The notes: generated by a model not told the origin, from the letters alone. A stretch of 64,000 bases of DNA from CAYYFX01 sp964571855 (GCA_964571855.1 CAZNDO010000011.1:62001-126000), one strand, 5' to 3'; positions 35,295 to 43,782 are shown, numbered from the stretch's first letter. Made by a program: numbers and translations.

Positions 35295-35305
35295 GCGGAT
35301 TCCCG

Positions 35306-36055
35306 TTGGAGCCCACGGAGTATCGGCGACTCCGCGAGGAGGAGCGGGACTACTGGTGGCACGTCGGACGGCGGGCGATGCTGGCCGCGATGCTGCGGCG
35401 GGGCGTGCCGCCCGACGCGGCGCGCCGCGGCCTCGACATCGGCTGCGGGACGGGCGCGAACTTCGGGTTGCTGGCCCCGTACGGACGCTTCTTCGGCACC
35501 GAGATCGTCCGCGAGGCGTGCGCCGACGGGCCGGAGATCCCGCCGCGGCCGGTCGTGCTGGCGCGGGGCGAGCAGCTCCCGTTCGCGGACGGATCGCTCG
35601 GCCTGTGCACGATGTTCGACGTGCTCGAGCACGTGGCCGCGGAGGACCGGTTGCTGCGCGACGTGCACCGCGTGCTGCAGCCGGGGGGGAAGCTGCTGAT
35701 CTCGGTGCCCGCGTACGCATTCCTGTGGAGCGACCACGACGTGAGCCTGCACCATCACCGTCGCTACGTGCGCGGCATGCTGCGCGACTCGCTCGTGCGC
35801 AACGGCTTCCGCCCGGAGCGCATCACGTACGCCATGGCGTCCATCCTGCTTCCGGTGGCCGTGGTGCGTTGGGCTTCCAGGCTGCGGCCCCGGCGCGGCG
35901 CGCCGCGGTCCACCTACGTGCGGACGCCGGAGCCGCTCAACTCGTGGCTCGCCGCCGTGCTTCGCGCGGAGGCCGCGTGGCTCCGGCGGGCGGATCTCCC
36001 GTTCGGCACGTCGGTGATGGCCCTGGCCGAACGGCCCTCGGCGGAGCGGCCATGA
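35306..36055 (+). CDS. SAM-dependent methyltransferase (class I, UbiE-like)
   Basis: 249 residues from a TTG, with no ATG available; AGGCGGA lies eight bases before it. YRRLREEERDYWWHVGRRAML is the start typical of this group. Motif I is GLDIGCGTGANFGLL (~43-57), the acidic loop GEQLPFADGSLGLCTMFDVLEHV (~90-112) is followed by VLQPGGKLLISVPAYAFLWSDHDVSLHHHRRY (~125-156). A weak hydrophobic segment at ~185-200 hints at membrane association. Such enzymes often modify lipids or polysaccharides. ATGA overlap with pdxH downstream. Confidence 0.85.
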   Translation: MEPTEYRRLREEERDYWWHVGRRAMLAAMLRRGVPPDAARRGLDIGCGTGANFGLLAPYGRFFGTEIVREACADGPEIPPRPVVLARGEQLPFADGSLGLCTMFDVLEHVAAEDRLLRDVHRVLQPGGKLLISVPAYAFLWSDHDVSLHHHRRYVRGMLRDSLVRNGFRPERITYAMASILLPVAVVRWASRLRPRRGAPRSTYVRTPEPLNSWLAAVLRAEAAWLRRADLPFGTSVMALAERPSAERP

Positions 36056-36651
36056 CGAGGAGGCCCGTGCCGCTGCCCGCGGAAGTCGTGCGCCGGTTCC
36101 GTGCCCTGCAGGAGCGCGCCGCGAGGACCGACCTGCCCGAGCCCACGGCGGTGATCCTGGCCACCGCGGACGCGAGCGGCCGCCCGTCCACGCGCGCGGT
36201 GCTGCTCAAGGCCTTCGACGAACACGGATTCGTCTTCTACACGAACCTGGAGAGCCGCAAGGCCCACCAGCTCCGGGACAACCCGCGGGCCGCCCTCACC
36301 TTCTACTGGCCGCCGCTCGGCGAGCAGGTGCACGTGGAGGGGGACGTGGAATCGGTGACCGACGCCGAGGCCGACGCGTACTTCGCCACGCGCCCCCGCG
36401 AGAGCCGCCTGGGGGCCTGGGCCTCCCGCCAGTCCGCTCCGCTCTCGTCCCGCTGGCGCCTCCTCCGCGACGTGGTCGCGGCTGCCCGCCGCTTCGGCGC
36501 CGGCCCGATCCCGCGACCGCCGTTCTGGTCGGGATTCCGGGTGCTGCCGGACCGGGTGGAGTTCTGGAAGTCCGGGATGCACCGGCTGCACTCGCGGGAC
36601 GAGTGGGTGCTGGAGTCCTCCACCTGGACCTCCCGCCACCTGTATCCCTGA
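36052..36651 (+). CDS. pdxH: Pyridoxamine 5'-phosphate oxidase
   Basis: 199 residues. The FMN and PLP sites are clear: ATADASGRPSTRAVLLKAFDEHGFVFYTN (~40-68), SRKAHQLRDNPRAALTFYWPPLGEQVHVEG, the R-x-S pocket SRLGAWASRQS (~121-131), and the C-terminal signature FWSGFRVLPDRVEFWKSGMHRLHSR and WTSRHLYP. It oxidises PNP and PMP to pyridoxal 5'-phosphate. ATG overlaps the methyltransferase stop. A repeat element begins four bases after its stop. Confidence 0.95.
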   Translation: MTRRPVPLPAEVVRRFRALQERAARTDLPEPTAVILATADASGRPSTRAVLLKAFDEHGFVFYTNLESRKAHQLRDNPRAALTFYWPPLGEQVHVEGDVESVTDAEADAYFATRPRESRLGAWASRQSAPLSSRWRLLRDVVAAARRFGAGPIPRPPFWSGFRVLPDRVEFWKSGMHRLHSRDEWVLESSTWTSRHLYP

Positions 36652-36655
36652 CCCT

Positions 36656-36790
36656 GTGGTTCGCAGATTGTGGAACACGGGCCCCAATGCGTTATTCAGC
36701 AACGAGTTGGAGCGTCTGCCTCGCGGGGCGCTCGAAGTCCTTGGACGATCGGAGGTTGGCCGCGTCCATCCACAATCTCCGCAGCACAAC
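36656..36790. repeat. Intergenic inverted-repeat element, copy 2
   Basis: GTGGTTCGCAGATTGTGGAA at the left end and CCACAATCTCCGCAGCAC at the right end are near-complements. Inner blocks CAATGCGTTATTC...GTTGG and CTCGAAGTCCTTG match copy 1. As with copy 1, it starts just after a stop codon, and the tRNA-Leu promoter follows it. Confidence 0.75.
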
Positions 36791-36797
36791 GAAAGGC

Positions 36798-36826
36798 TTC
36801 CCATCCGGGCGGGGTTCGGATATCTT
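36798..36826 (+). promoter_or_regulatory. Promoter for tRNA-Leu
   Basis: TTCCCA (36798-36803), 17-base spacer and TATCTT (36821-36826), 13 bases before the mature tRNA 5' end. Confidence 0.5.
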
Positions 36827-36838
36827 GCCGTCCCGCTT

Positions 36839-36925
36839 GCCGAAGTGGTGAAACTGGTAGACGCGCACGGTTCAGGGCCGTGTGGGGGAAACCCCGTGTG
36901 GGTTCGAATCCCACCTTCGGCACCA
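36839..36925 (+). tRNA. tRNA-Leu (anticodon CAG), CCA encoded
   Basis: 87 bases with acceptor GCCGAAG/CTTCGGC and discriminator A plus CCA. The anticodon stem CACGG/CCGTG holds the loop TTCAGGG, giving CAG. The long variable arm (TGTGGGGGAAACCCCGT) is the class II feature of tRNA-Leu, and the T-arm is GTGGG-TTCGAAT-CCCAC. Confidence 0.96.
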
Positions 36926-36993
36926 GATTCTCGAGGAGGGCGGCGGTTCCGTCGGCGCCGGCACCGGGGCGGACCGGTTCCAGGAGGAACGCG

Positions 36994-38169
36994 ATGGGCC
37001 TCGTCGGGTTCGCCCGGGCCGCGCTGCCCGTCCTCGTCGGCCTGTTCGGCTTCTTCACCCCGTTCAGCATCGCCGGGGCCCACATCAGCCTGGGCCTCGC
37101 GGTCTTCATCCTGCTCCTGGATCCCGACGCGCGCGCGAAGGCGGTCGCGCTGGTCCGGGATCCGCTCGCGGCTCCGGTGGCGGCGTGGGTCGTCGTCAGC
37201 GTCCTGGCCGCGGTCTTCGCTCTGGATCCCGGCGGGTCCCTCGGGAAGCTGAAGAAGCTCGCGCTGCTGCCGCTGCTGGTCGTGGCCGCGCAGCCCCTGG
37301 TGCGGCGGCGATTGCGTGCCGTTCTCGGCGTGTTGATCGCGTCCGCGGCCATCGTGTCGGCGTGGGGCCTCGCGGTGCACTTCGCCCAGGGCGGCGGGCT
37401 CGAGGCGCGGCTCCGCGGGATCTCCGGCTTCTACATGACGGTTGCGGGGATCCTCATGGTCGTGGGGCTCGTGGCGGTGGCGGAGTTCGTGGCGGCGCTG
37501 AAGGATCCGCACCCGCGCCGCATCGCCTTCCTCTCCATCTGCGGCGCGCTCATCCTGGCCGCGCTCCTGGCCACGTACACGCGCGGGTCCTGGCTCGGGT
37601 TCGCGGCCGGCGTGCTGTGGCTGCTGCGCCGGCGATGGGCCGTGCTCGCGGGGATCGGCATCGGGGTCGCGCTGCTCTTCGTGATCGGGCCGCCCGACAT
37701 CCGTGATCGCGTGGCCTCGGTGACCGACCCTTCGCACCCGCGCAACGTGGAGCGCGTCCTCATCTGGAAGCACGGCCTCGGCCTCGTGGCGGAGCGCCCG
37801 CTCACGGGTCTCGGGCTCGTCATCCCGAAGGACCGCATGGACGAGGAGGTCGTCACGCCCCAGGGACGCTTCCACGTGCACAGCCACATGCACAACGCCT
37901 ACCTGCAGGTCGCGGTGTCCATGGGGATCCCGGCGCTGGTGGTCTTCGTGTGGCTGCTCGTCGCCTTCTTCCGGCTCGGACGCCGCGCGGCGCGCGGGTG
38001 GATCCGGAACCTCTGGGAGGAGGGGCTGGTGAGCGCCTACCCGGCCGTCGTGGTGGCGCTGGCGGTGAACGGGCTGTTCGAGTGGAACTTCGGGGACTCC
38101 GAGGTGCTCGGCCTCTTCTACTTCGTCTCGGGACTCGTGCTCGGGATCGCCACGGAGCCGGAGCGCTGA
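36994..38169 (+). CDS. O-antigen ligase/polymerase-like membrane protein
   Basis: 391 residues from the ATG six bases after AGGAGG. About ten membrane segments, with a long soluble loop between the later ones (~225-300). That loop has ERPLTGLGLVIPKDRMDEE and FHVHSHMHNAYLQVAVSMGIPAL, the H-x3-H-N-x2-L pattern of the Wzy_C/WaaL family. The ATYTRGSWLGFAAGVLWLL stretch is the other conserved block. It would join or polymerise lipid-linked glycans at the periplasmic face of the inner membrane. Its stop overlaps the presumed start of the next membrane glycosyltransferase, supporting shared envelope-glycan work. Confidence 0.85.
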   Translation: MGLVGFARAALPVLVGLFGFFTPFSIAGAHISLGLAVFILLLDPDARAKAVALVRDPLAAPVAAWVVVSVLAAVFALDPGGSLGKLKKLALLPLLVVAAQPLVRRRLRAVLGVLIASAAIVSAWGLAVHFAQGGGLEARLRGISGFYMTVAGILMVVGLVAVAEFVAALKDPHPRRIAFLSICGALILAALLATYTRGSWLGFAAGVLWLLRRRWAVLAGIGIGVALLFVIGPPDIRDRVASVTDPSHPRNVERVLIWKHGLGLVAERPLTGLGLVIPKDRMDEEVVTPQGRFHVHSHMHNAYLQVAVSMGIPALVVFVWLLVAFFRLGRRAARGWIRNLWEEGLVSAYPAVVVALAVNGLFEWNFGDSEVLGLFYFVSGLVLGIATEPER

Positions 38170-39656
38170 CCGGCGGGATCGCCTCGCCGCTTCGCCGGGG
38201 CCCGTGGCGCTGGGTCCTGCTCGGCGCCCTGCTCCGCGTCCTGTGGCCCGACGGGTTCCTGTTCCGCCAGGACGAGGCGGAGCACCTCGTGGACAGCTTC
38301 GCCGTGTCGCGGGAAGGGGAGCGGCCGGCGCACGCGTGGCCGTCGTCCGCCGGCCTGCCGAACGGGCCGGGGTACCTGTACTTCCTCGCGGCGATCACCG
38401 CGTTCACCACGGACCCGCGCGCGGCGCAGGGCGCGATCACGCTGCTGAACGTCGCGGCGCTCGCGCTGTCGGTGCCGCTGCTGCGCCGGTGGCTGCCGCG
38501 GCCGCGCGACGCGGAGGCGGCGGTGGCGGTGTACGCCGCCTCGCCCGTGGCCATCTGGTTCTCGCGCAAGATCTGGGATCCGTGCCTGCTCCCCGTGCTG
38601 GCGGTGCCCGCGCTCCTCCTGGCCACGCGCGCACGGGCGGCGCCGCGCGCGCGCACGGCCGCGCTGTTCCTGCCGCCGCTGCTCGCCGTCCTCGTGCAGG
38701 TGCACCAGTCCGCGGTGTTCTTCGCGATCCTCGTGGCGGCGGTCGCCGCGCCGCCGCTCGTCCGGGGCGCGAAGGCGGCGCTCGCGGTCGGGGTCGCGGC
38801 GGGCGCCGTGCTGCTCGCGCCGTATGCGCGCTTCGTGCTGGAGGCCGCCGCGCGCGGCGAGCTGGCGGTGCGCACGCGCTCCGCCGGGCCGGACGTGGAC
38901 GTCCTCACCAACCTCGTGCTCGACGCCACGGGGCACAACATCCTGCAGACCGCGGCGTTCGGCGCCGGCGGGCTGCTCCGCTGGCCCGTGCCCCCGGTGG
39001 GGCTGCTGGTGCACCTCGCCGCCGTGCCCTTCGCCGTCACGTTCGTCCTGGGTTACGCGGAGCTCGTCCGGCCGCGCACGGACGCGCTCGCCGGCCCGGC
39101 GCGCCCCATCCTGCGCGTCCTCGCCCTGGGCCTTCCCGCGCTCTTCCTGCTCGCCCGCGTGCAGGGGGCGGCGCACTACTACCTCACCATCTGGCCGGTC
39201 CTCGCCGCGGTCCTGGTGCTCGGCGCGCGCCGGGCCGCGTCCGGCGCGTCCCCGTGGCTGCGGCGCCTGCCGCCTCCCGCGGCCCTCGCGGCCCTCGGCG
39301 CCGCGTCGTGGCTGCTGTTCCAGAGCTATGTGAGCGCCCACCGGGGGACCCCGAGCTACGGGCTGCCGTACGCGGACCTCGTGGCCGCGGCCCGCGACGT
39401 GCGCGACGCCGCCCGCGCCGCCGGCCTGGGCACGCCGGAAGCCCCGCTGCGCCTCGCCGTGGAGGTCCCGCGCGATCGCGGCCCGCTGCCGTGGCAGTAC
39501 CGCTACGTCCTGGAGCACCGCCTCGGCGTGGCCGTGCGCGCCCCGGCCCCGGGCGAGTCGCCGCACCTGGTGCTGCGGGTCGACTGGGGGGACAACGGCC
39601 CCGTCGTGCTCGGGCCCGTCCCCACGGGCGCGTGGGAGATCGTGGCCGGGCCGTGA
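38166..39656 (+). CDS. GT39/ArnT-like membrane glycosyltransferase (start uncertain)
   Basis: About 496 residues. No ATG, GTG or TTG lies near the N-terminus. CTG at 38166 overlaps the previous stop and is my choice; a GTG at 38082, inside the previous gene, is the alternative. The first loop carries FLFRQDEAEHLVDSFAVS, with the Asp-Glu pair seen in dolichyl/undecaprenyl-phosphate-sugar glycosyltransferases of this fold. YLYFLAAITAF and SPVAIWFSRKIWDPCLLPVLAVPALLLA fit the GT-C PMT_2 pattern, with about ten membrane helices and a C-terminal periplasmic domain (~400-496). Likely decorates an envelope glycan together with its neighbour. Confidence 0.75.
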   Translation: MTGGIASPLRRGPWRWVLLGALLRVLWPDGFLFRQDEAEHLVDSFAVSREGERPAHAWPSSAGLPNGPGYLYFLAAITAFTTDPRAAQGAITLLNVAALALSVPLLRRWLPRPRDAEAAVAVYAASPVAIWFSRKIWDPCLLPVLAVPALLLATRARAAPRARTAALFLPPLLAVLVQVHQSAVFFAILVAAVAAPPLVRGAKAALAVGVAAGAVLLAPYARFVLEAAARGELAVRTRSAGPDVDVLTNLVLDATGHNILQTAAFGAGGLLRWPVPPVGLLVHLAAVPFAVTFVLGYAELVRPRTDALAGPARPILRVLALGLPALFLLARVQGAAHYYLTIWPVLAAVLVLGARRAASGASPWLRRLPPPAALAALGAASWLLFQSYVSAHRGTPSYGLPYADLVAAARDVRDAARAAGLGTPEAPLRLAVEVPRDRGPLPWQYRYVLEHRLGVAVRAPAPGESPHLVLRVDWGDNGPVVLGPVPTGAWEIVAGP

Positions 39657-39679
39657 CGACCGCCCCGCGCATCGCGTGC

Positions 39680-39685
39680 TATCCT
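39680..39685 (+). promoter_or_regulatory. -10 element of smpB
   Basis: TATCCT is 28 bases before the smpB ATG, in the short gap after the glycosyltransferase stop. The -35 would fall inside that gene and is not clear. Confidence 0.4.
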
Positions 39686-39713
39686 GCGCGGCCGTTCCCC
39701 CGCGGAGCCTCCG

Positions 39714-40187
39714 ATGACCGCCGAAGCCGTGAAGCTCATCACGTCCAACCGCCGGGCGCGGCACGACTACGCCATCCTCGACACCTTCGAGGCCGGGCTG
39801 GTGTTGACCGGGACGGAGGTGAAGTCGCTGCGGGACGGCAAGGCCAGCCTGCAGGAGGCGTACGCCCGCGTCGACCGGGACGAGATCTGGCTGGTGGGCA
39901 TGCACGTTCCCGAGTACAGCCACGGGAACCGGCAGAACCACGAGCCCACGCGCACGCGCAAGCTGCTGCTGCACCGCAAGGAGATTGAGCGGCTCCGCGG
40001 GTTGCTGGAGCAGAAGGGGCTCACGCTGGTGCCGCTGCGCCTGTACTGGAAGGACGGGCGGGCGAAGGTGGAGCTGGGCCTGGGGCGCGGCAAGAAGGAC
40101 TACGACCGCCGGCAGGACGTGGCGAAGCGCGAGGCGCAGCGCGAGATCGAGCGCGCCATGTCCCGGCGGACGCGGGGGAACGAGTGA
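39714..40187 (+). CDS. smpB: SsrA-binding protein SmpB
   Basis: 157 residues. ITSNRRARHDYAILDTFEAGLVLTGTEVKSLRDGKASLQEAYARV is the classic N-terminus, followed by the barrel with HGNRQNHEPTRTRKLLLHRKEI and LVPLRLYWKDGRAKVELGLGRGKKDYDRRQ. The basic C-terminal tail (KREAQREIERAMSRR) enters the mRNA channel. It binds tmRNA, encoded at 56112 in this window, in trans-translation of stalled ribosomes. ATG follows GGAGCC. Confidence 0.97.
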   Translation: MTAEAVKLITSNRRARHDYAILDTFEAGLVLTGTEVKSLRDGKASLQEAYARVDRDEIWLVGMHVPEYSHGNRQNHEPTRTRKLLLHRKEIERLRGLLEQKGLTLVPLRLYWKDGRAKVELGLGRGKKDYDRRQDVAKREAQREIERAMSRRTRGNE

Positions 40188-40194
40188 GGGCGAC

Positions 40195-41700
40195 GTGCGC
40201 GGATTGATCGGCGTCGGCGCCGGGCTGGGGGCAGTGCTGGCCGCGGCGTCCCTGTGGATCGCCGTCGCCGCGGGCGCGGCCGCCGCCGCATCCACCGAGG
40301 AGGTCGAGGGGCTGCTCCGCACGAGCGACCGTCCCGAGGGCCGGCCCATCCCGGTGGCGCGGCTCGACGGCGTGGACTACCTGGACCTGCGCGACGTGGC
40401 GCTCGTGGCGCGCGCCACCAAGTACTGGCGCGCGGAGCTCGGCAAGATGGTCCTGAAGGTGGGCGAGCGCCGCGTCACGCTCACCGTCGGCAGCCCGTAC
40501 GTGCAGGTCGACCAGGCGGGGACGAACCTCCTCGCGCCGGTGGTGTGGCACCGCGGGCGCATCTTCGTGCCGGCGCGGCTCGTCACCGAGGTCCTCGATC
40601 CCCTGATCCCGGAGCGGGTCCAGTGGGCGCGCGACGCGCGCGAGCTGCGCGTCGTGCGCGGCGACGCGAACGTCCTGGGGCTGCACTGGGACCTGCGCGG
40701 CGGGAGCACGGTGGTGGCGCTGCGGATCACCGAGGAGCTCGGCGGCGAGGTGGCTCGCGAGGGCCGCCGCTGCGTCGTCCACGTCCCGGGCGCGCGTCTG
40801 GCGGAGTCCATGCCCGCGCGCTCGAAGGGCATCGGTCTCGTGGACAGCGTGGAGGTGGCCGCCGACCCGGCCGGCGCGCGGCTCACGTTCTGGCTGGACG
40901 GCGCGGCCGGTCCGGCGGAGCTCGTCGCGCGTCCGGCTCCGCCGCGGCTCGAGCTGGTGGTCGCCTCGCCGGAGGCCGCGGACGTGCTGCCCGACGCGGA
41001 GTTCCAGGAAGCCGTGACCGTTCCGGCGGAACGCCCCGTGCGCGTGATCGTTCTGGATGCGGGGCACGGCGGCTCCGACGAGGGCGCGAAGTCCGAGGGC
41101 GGCCTGGCGGAGAAGGAGGTCACGCTGGCGCTGGCGAAGCGCGCGCGCGATCTCCTGGCGGCCGACGGCTTCCGGGTCGTCCTCACGCGCGACCGCGACA
41201 CCTTCGTGGCCCCGGAGGCGCGCGCGCTCGTGGCGAACCGGGAGGACGCCGACGTGTTCGTCTCCCTGCACGCGAACGCGTGGTTCGATCCCGACCTCGA
41301 GGGCTTCGGGCTGGGCGTCTCGTCCGCGCCTGCCGCGCCCGCGGCGGATCCCCTCACGCCGCGCCCCTGGGGCGCGCGCGACGCCACGGCCGTCCGGGGC
41401 TCGGAGCTCCTGGCGGACCTCCTGTCCACGCAGCTCGCGAAGGAGACGGCCCGCCCGAACCGCGGCGTGCGAGCCGCGGCGTGGGCTCCGCTCGCGGGCG
41501 TGTCCACCGCGGCCGTCGTGGTGGAGTGCGGGTTCCTCACGAACGAGGGGGACGCGAAGCGTCTCGGCGATCCCGCCTTCCGGGACAAGGTGGCCGCGGC
41601 GGTGGCGGGGGCCGTGCGGGCGTATCGCGACGCCGTGGCTGCCGCCCTGGGCGCCGCCGCGCTGGATGCGGGCGATCCCCTCGGGGAGGACGCGCCGTGA
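40195..41700 (+). CDS. N-acetylmuramoyl-L-alanine amidase (Amidase_3) with N-terminal beta domain
   Basis: 501 residues from a GTG seven bases after the smpB stop. Signal peptide or anchor ~1-32 (GAVLAAASLWIAVAAGAAAAA). Residues ~45-130 match a copper-amine-oxidase-like/AMIN-type beta domain (VTLTVGSPYVQVD, RIFVPARLVTEVLDPL). The catalytic domain (~280-480) has zinc ligands in IVLDAGHGGSDEGA (His), LAEKEVTLALA (Glu) and VFVSLHANAW (His), plus VVVECGFLTN with the catalytic Glu. It cleaves the stem peptide from MurNAc in peptidoglycan. GTGA overlap with the GerMN gene. Confidence 0.92.
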   Translation: MRGLIGVGAGLGAVLAAASLWIAVAAGAAAAASTEEVEGLLRTSDRPEGRPIPVARLDGVDYLDLRDVALVARATKYWRAELGKMVLKVGERRVTLTVGSPYVQVDQAGTNLLAPVVWHRGRIFVPARLVTEVLDPLIPERVQWARDARELRVVRGDANVLGLHWDLRGGSTVVALRITEELGGEVAREGRRCVVHVPGARLAESMPARSKGIGLVDSVEVAADPAGARLTFWLDGAAGPAELVARPAPPRLELVVASPEAADVLPDAEFQEAVTVPAERPVRVIVLDAGHGGSDEGAKSEGGLAEKEVTLALAKRARDLLAADGFRVVLTRDRDTFVAPEARALVANREDADVFVSLHANAWFDPDLEGFGLGVSSAPAAPAADPLTPRPWGARDATAVRGSELLADLLSTQLAKETARPNRGVRAAAWAPLAGVSTAAVVVECGFLTNEGDAKRLGDPAFRDKVAAAVAGAVRAYRDAVAAALGAAALDAGDPLGEDAP

Positions 41701-42275
41701 GCGGGATGGAACCGGTCGAGGGCGGCCGCAACGAGACGCGCCGCTGGTGGATCACGGGGGCGGTGGCGTCCGTCACTCTTTTCGCCGTGGTGCTGTGGGG
41801 CCTCACCGTGGCGTTGCGGCGCGAGCGCGTGGAGATCGCGCCGCCCGGCGAGGACCTGCCCGCCGGGTCGCGCACGGTGGAGTTGCGGCTTCCGGCCCCG
41901 GATGGCGAGATCACCGCGGAGCGCCGGGAGGTCCTGGGCGGGGAGACCCTGGAAGGGGACGTGCGGCGCGTGGTGGAGGAGCTCATCCGCGGCAGCGACG
42001 AGGGCCTGCACCCGTTGCCGCCGTCCACGCGACTCCTCAACGTGTTCTTCGATGGCGAGGGGGGCCTCGTCCTGGACTTCTCGGACGACCTGCGCACGGA
42101 TCACCCGGGCGGGTCGGCCGCCGAGTCGGCCACGCTGCGCTGCCTCGTGGGAACGATCGCCGCGAACTTCGCCGCGGTCGAGGACGTGACGCTGCTCGTG
42201 GACGGCGAGCCCGTGCCCACGCTCGCGGGGCACACGGACCTGTCCGCGCCGCTGGACGTGGACGACTACCGCTAG
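41697..42275 (+). CDS. GerMN-domain membrane-anchored protein
   Basis: 192 residues. GTG overlaps the amidase stop (GTGA) after GGGGAGG; an ATG nine bases on is the alternative. One membrane anchor ~20-42 (WWITGAVASVTLFAVVLWGLTVAL). The GerMN domain (~60-185) has the family features VRRVVEELIRGSDEGLHPLPPSTRLLNVFFDGEGGLVLDFSDDL, followed by LRCLVGTIAANFAAVEDVTLLVDGEPVPTLAGHTDLSAPL. In spore formers GerM acts in envelope assembly. In non-sporulating bacteria the domain is found beside amidases, as here, suggesting a cell-wall role. Confidence 0.85.
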   Translation: MSGMEPVEGGRNETRRWWITGAVASVTLFAVVLWGLTVALRRERVEIAPPGEDLPAGSRTVELRLPAPDGEITAERREVLGGETLEGDVRRVVEELIRGSDEGLHPLPPSTRLLNVFFDGEGGLVLDFSDDLRTDHPGGSAAESATLRCLVGTIAANFAAVEDVTLLVDGEPVPTLAGHTDLSAPLDVDDYR

Positions 42276-42328
42276 CCGCGCCCGCCTGGGCCGGGAACCG
42301 CTGCCGCCCCGCGCGGCGAGGAGGGACG

Positions 42329-43042
42329 ATGATCCGACCGGACGGGCGGGCCGCCGACGCGCTGCGCCCCGTGACGCTCGAGACGAAGGTGGCGAAGCAC
42401 GCGGAGGGCTCCTGCCTGGTCGCGATGGGGGAGACGCGCGTCCTGTGCACGGCGTCCGTGGAGGACGGCGTGCCCGCGTTCCTGCGCGGGAAGAGCCAGG
42501 GCTGGGTGACCGCGGAGTACGGCATGCTGCCGCGCAGCACCACGACGCGGTCGCGCCGCAGCCTCACCGGCGGGCGCACGCTGGAGATCCAGCGCCTCAT
42601 CGGCCGCTCGCTGCGCGCGGTGTGCGACCTCGAGGCCGTGGGCGATCGCACGGTCACGCTGGACTGCGACGTCCTGCAGGCGGACGGCGGCACCCGCACC
42701 GCGGCCATCACGGGCGCGTGCGTGGCGTTCTTCGAGGCGTGCGACTGGATGCGGCGCACCGACCGGATCACGCGCTGGCCCCTGAAGGAGCTGGTGGCCG
42801 CGGTGTCCGTGGGCGTCGTGGAGGGCGCGCCGCTGCTGGACCTGCCCTACGTGGAGGACTCCAACGCCGAGGTGGACATGAACGTGGTGATGACCGCGGG
42901 CGGCCACTTCGTGGAGATCCAGGGCACGGCGGAGGCCGCGCCGTTCGACGACGCTCGCCTCGCCGAGATGCTGGCGCTGGCGCGGCGCGGCATCGCCTCG
43001 CTCGTGGGCGCGCAGCGCAAGGTCCTCGGGCTGGACGAGTAG
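42329..43042 (+). CDS. rph: Ribonuclease PH
   Basis: 237 residues, the usual length. RPDGRAADALRPVTLETKVAKHAEGSCLVAMGETRVLCTASVEDGVP opens the protein. GWVTAEYGMLPRST and TGGRTLEIQRLIGRSLRAVCDLEAVGDRTVTLDCDVLQADGGTRTAAITGA contain the phosphate-binding Arg pair and the catalytic acidic residues; EDSNAEVDMNVVMTAGGHFVEIQGTAEAAPF follows. Phosphorolytic 3'-5' exonuclease that trims tRNA ends. ATG sits after GAGGAGGG. rdgB follows with its start codon overlapping the stop, a common pairing. Confidence 0.97.
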   Translation: MIRPDGRAADALRPVTLETKVAKHAEGSCLVAMGETRVLCTASVEDGVPAFLRGKSQGWVTAEYGMLPRSTTTRSRRSLTGGRTLEIQRLIGRSLRAVCDLEAVGDRTVTLDCDVLQADGGTRTAAITGACVAFFEACDWMRRTDRITRWPLKELVAAVSVGVVEGAPLLDLPYVEDSNAEVDMNVVMTAGGHFVEIQGTAEAAPFDDARLAEMLALARRGIASLVGAQRKVLGLDE

Positions 43043-43641
43043 TGCGCCCTCCGCGCGTGGTGCTGGCCACGTCGAATCCCGGGAAGGTGATGGAGCTGGC
43101 GCGAGCGTTCCCGGACTGGGAGCTGGTAGGGCTGTCCGCGCATCCGGGCGTGGCGCTGCCGCCGGAAACCGGGACCTCGTTCGAGGAGAACGCCGCCCTG
43201 AAGGCGACGGCCGTGGCCGCGGCCACCGGGCTGCCCGCCCTGGCGGACGACTCCGGCCTGTGCGTGGACGCGCTGGACGGGGCGCCCGGCGTGCACTCGG
43301 CGCGGTACGCGGGGGACGACGGGGATGCGGCGAACCGGGCGAAGCTGCTGGCGGCGCTGCGGGGCGTGCCGCCGCCGGCGCGCACGGCGCGCTTCGTGTG
43401 CGTGCTGGCGCTGTCCACGCCGGCGGGCCGCGTGGAGCGCGTTCGCGGCGAGTGCGCCGGCACGATCCTGGACACCGAGCGGGGGACCGGCGGGTTCGGC
43501 TACGACCCGCTCTTCGTTCCCGGGGGGCACACGCGCACGTTCGCGGAGATGACGGTGGCGGAGAAGGAGCCGCTGTCCCACCGCGGCCGGGCGATCGTCC
43601 TGGCGCGGGAGCGGTTCCGGCCGCCGGGCGGAGGGGCGTGA
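43042..43641 (+). CDS. rdgB: Non-canonical purine NTP pyrophosphatase (RdgB/HAM1)
   Basis: 199 residues from a GTG whose first base is the last base of the rph stop. VVLATSNPGKVMELAR is the N-terminal nucleotide loop, TSFEENAALKATAVAAATGLPALADDSGLCVDALDGAPGVHSARYAG is the central signature with catalytic Asp residues, and GGFGYDPLFVPGGHTRTFAEMTVAEKEPLSHRGRA is the C-terminal one. It hydrolyses dITP, XTP and dHapTP to the monophosphates, keeping them out of DNA. Confidence 0.97.
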   Translation: MRPPRVVLATSNPGKVMELARAFPDWELVGLSAHPGVALPPETGTSFEENAALKATAVAAATGLPALADDSGLCVDALDGAPGVHSARYAGDDGDAANRAKLLAALRGVPPPARTARFVCVLALSTPAGRVERVRGECAGTILDTERGTGGFGYDPLFVPGGHTRTFAEMTVAEKEPLSHRGRAIVLARERFRPPGGGA

Positions 43642-43654
43642 GGGCCCCGAAGCA

Positions 43655-43731
43655 TGGGGTGGGTGACGGGACTTGAACCCGCGGCACCCTGATCCACAGT
43701 CAGGCGCTCTACCGACTGAGCTACACCCACC
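43655..43731 (-). tRNA. tRNA-His (anticodon GTG)
   Basis: On the minus strand: G-1 then GTGGGTG acceptor, D-arm, anticodon stem CCTGA/TCAGG around CTGTGGA (anticodon GTG), T-arm CGGG-TTCAAGT-CCCG, discriminator C and encoded CCA. The extra G-1 opposite C73 is the histidine identity element. Confidence 0.96.
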
Positions 43732-43750
43732 GTTGCTTCATGCCGGGCGT

Positions 43751-43770
43751 GCCGGCCCCTGCGGGCCGGC
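43751..43770 (-). other. Hairpin between tRNA-Arg and tRNA-His
   Basis: GCCGGCCC pairs with GGGCCGGC around CTGC (or its complement) in the 51-base gap between the two tRNAs. It may guide processing or partly terminate the Pro-Arg-His transcript. It has no T run. Confidence 0.4.
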
Positions 43771-43782
43771 CGTTCCGAGGAC

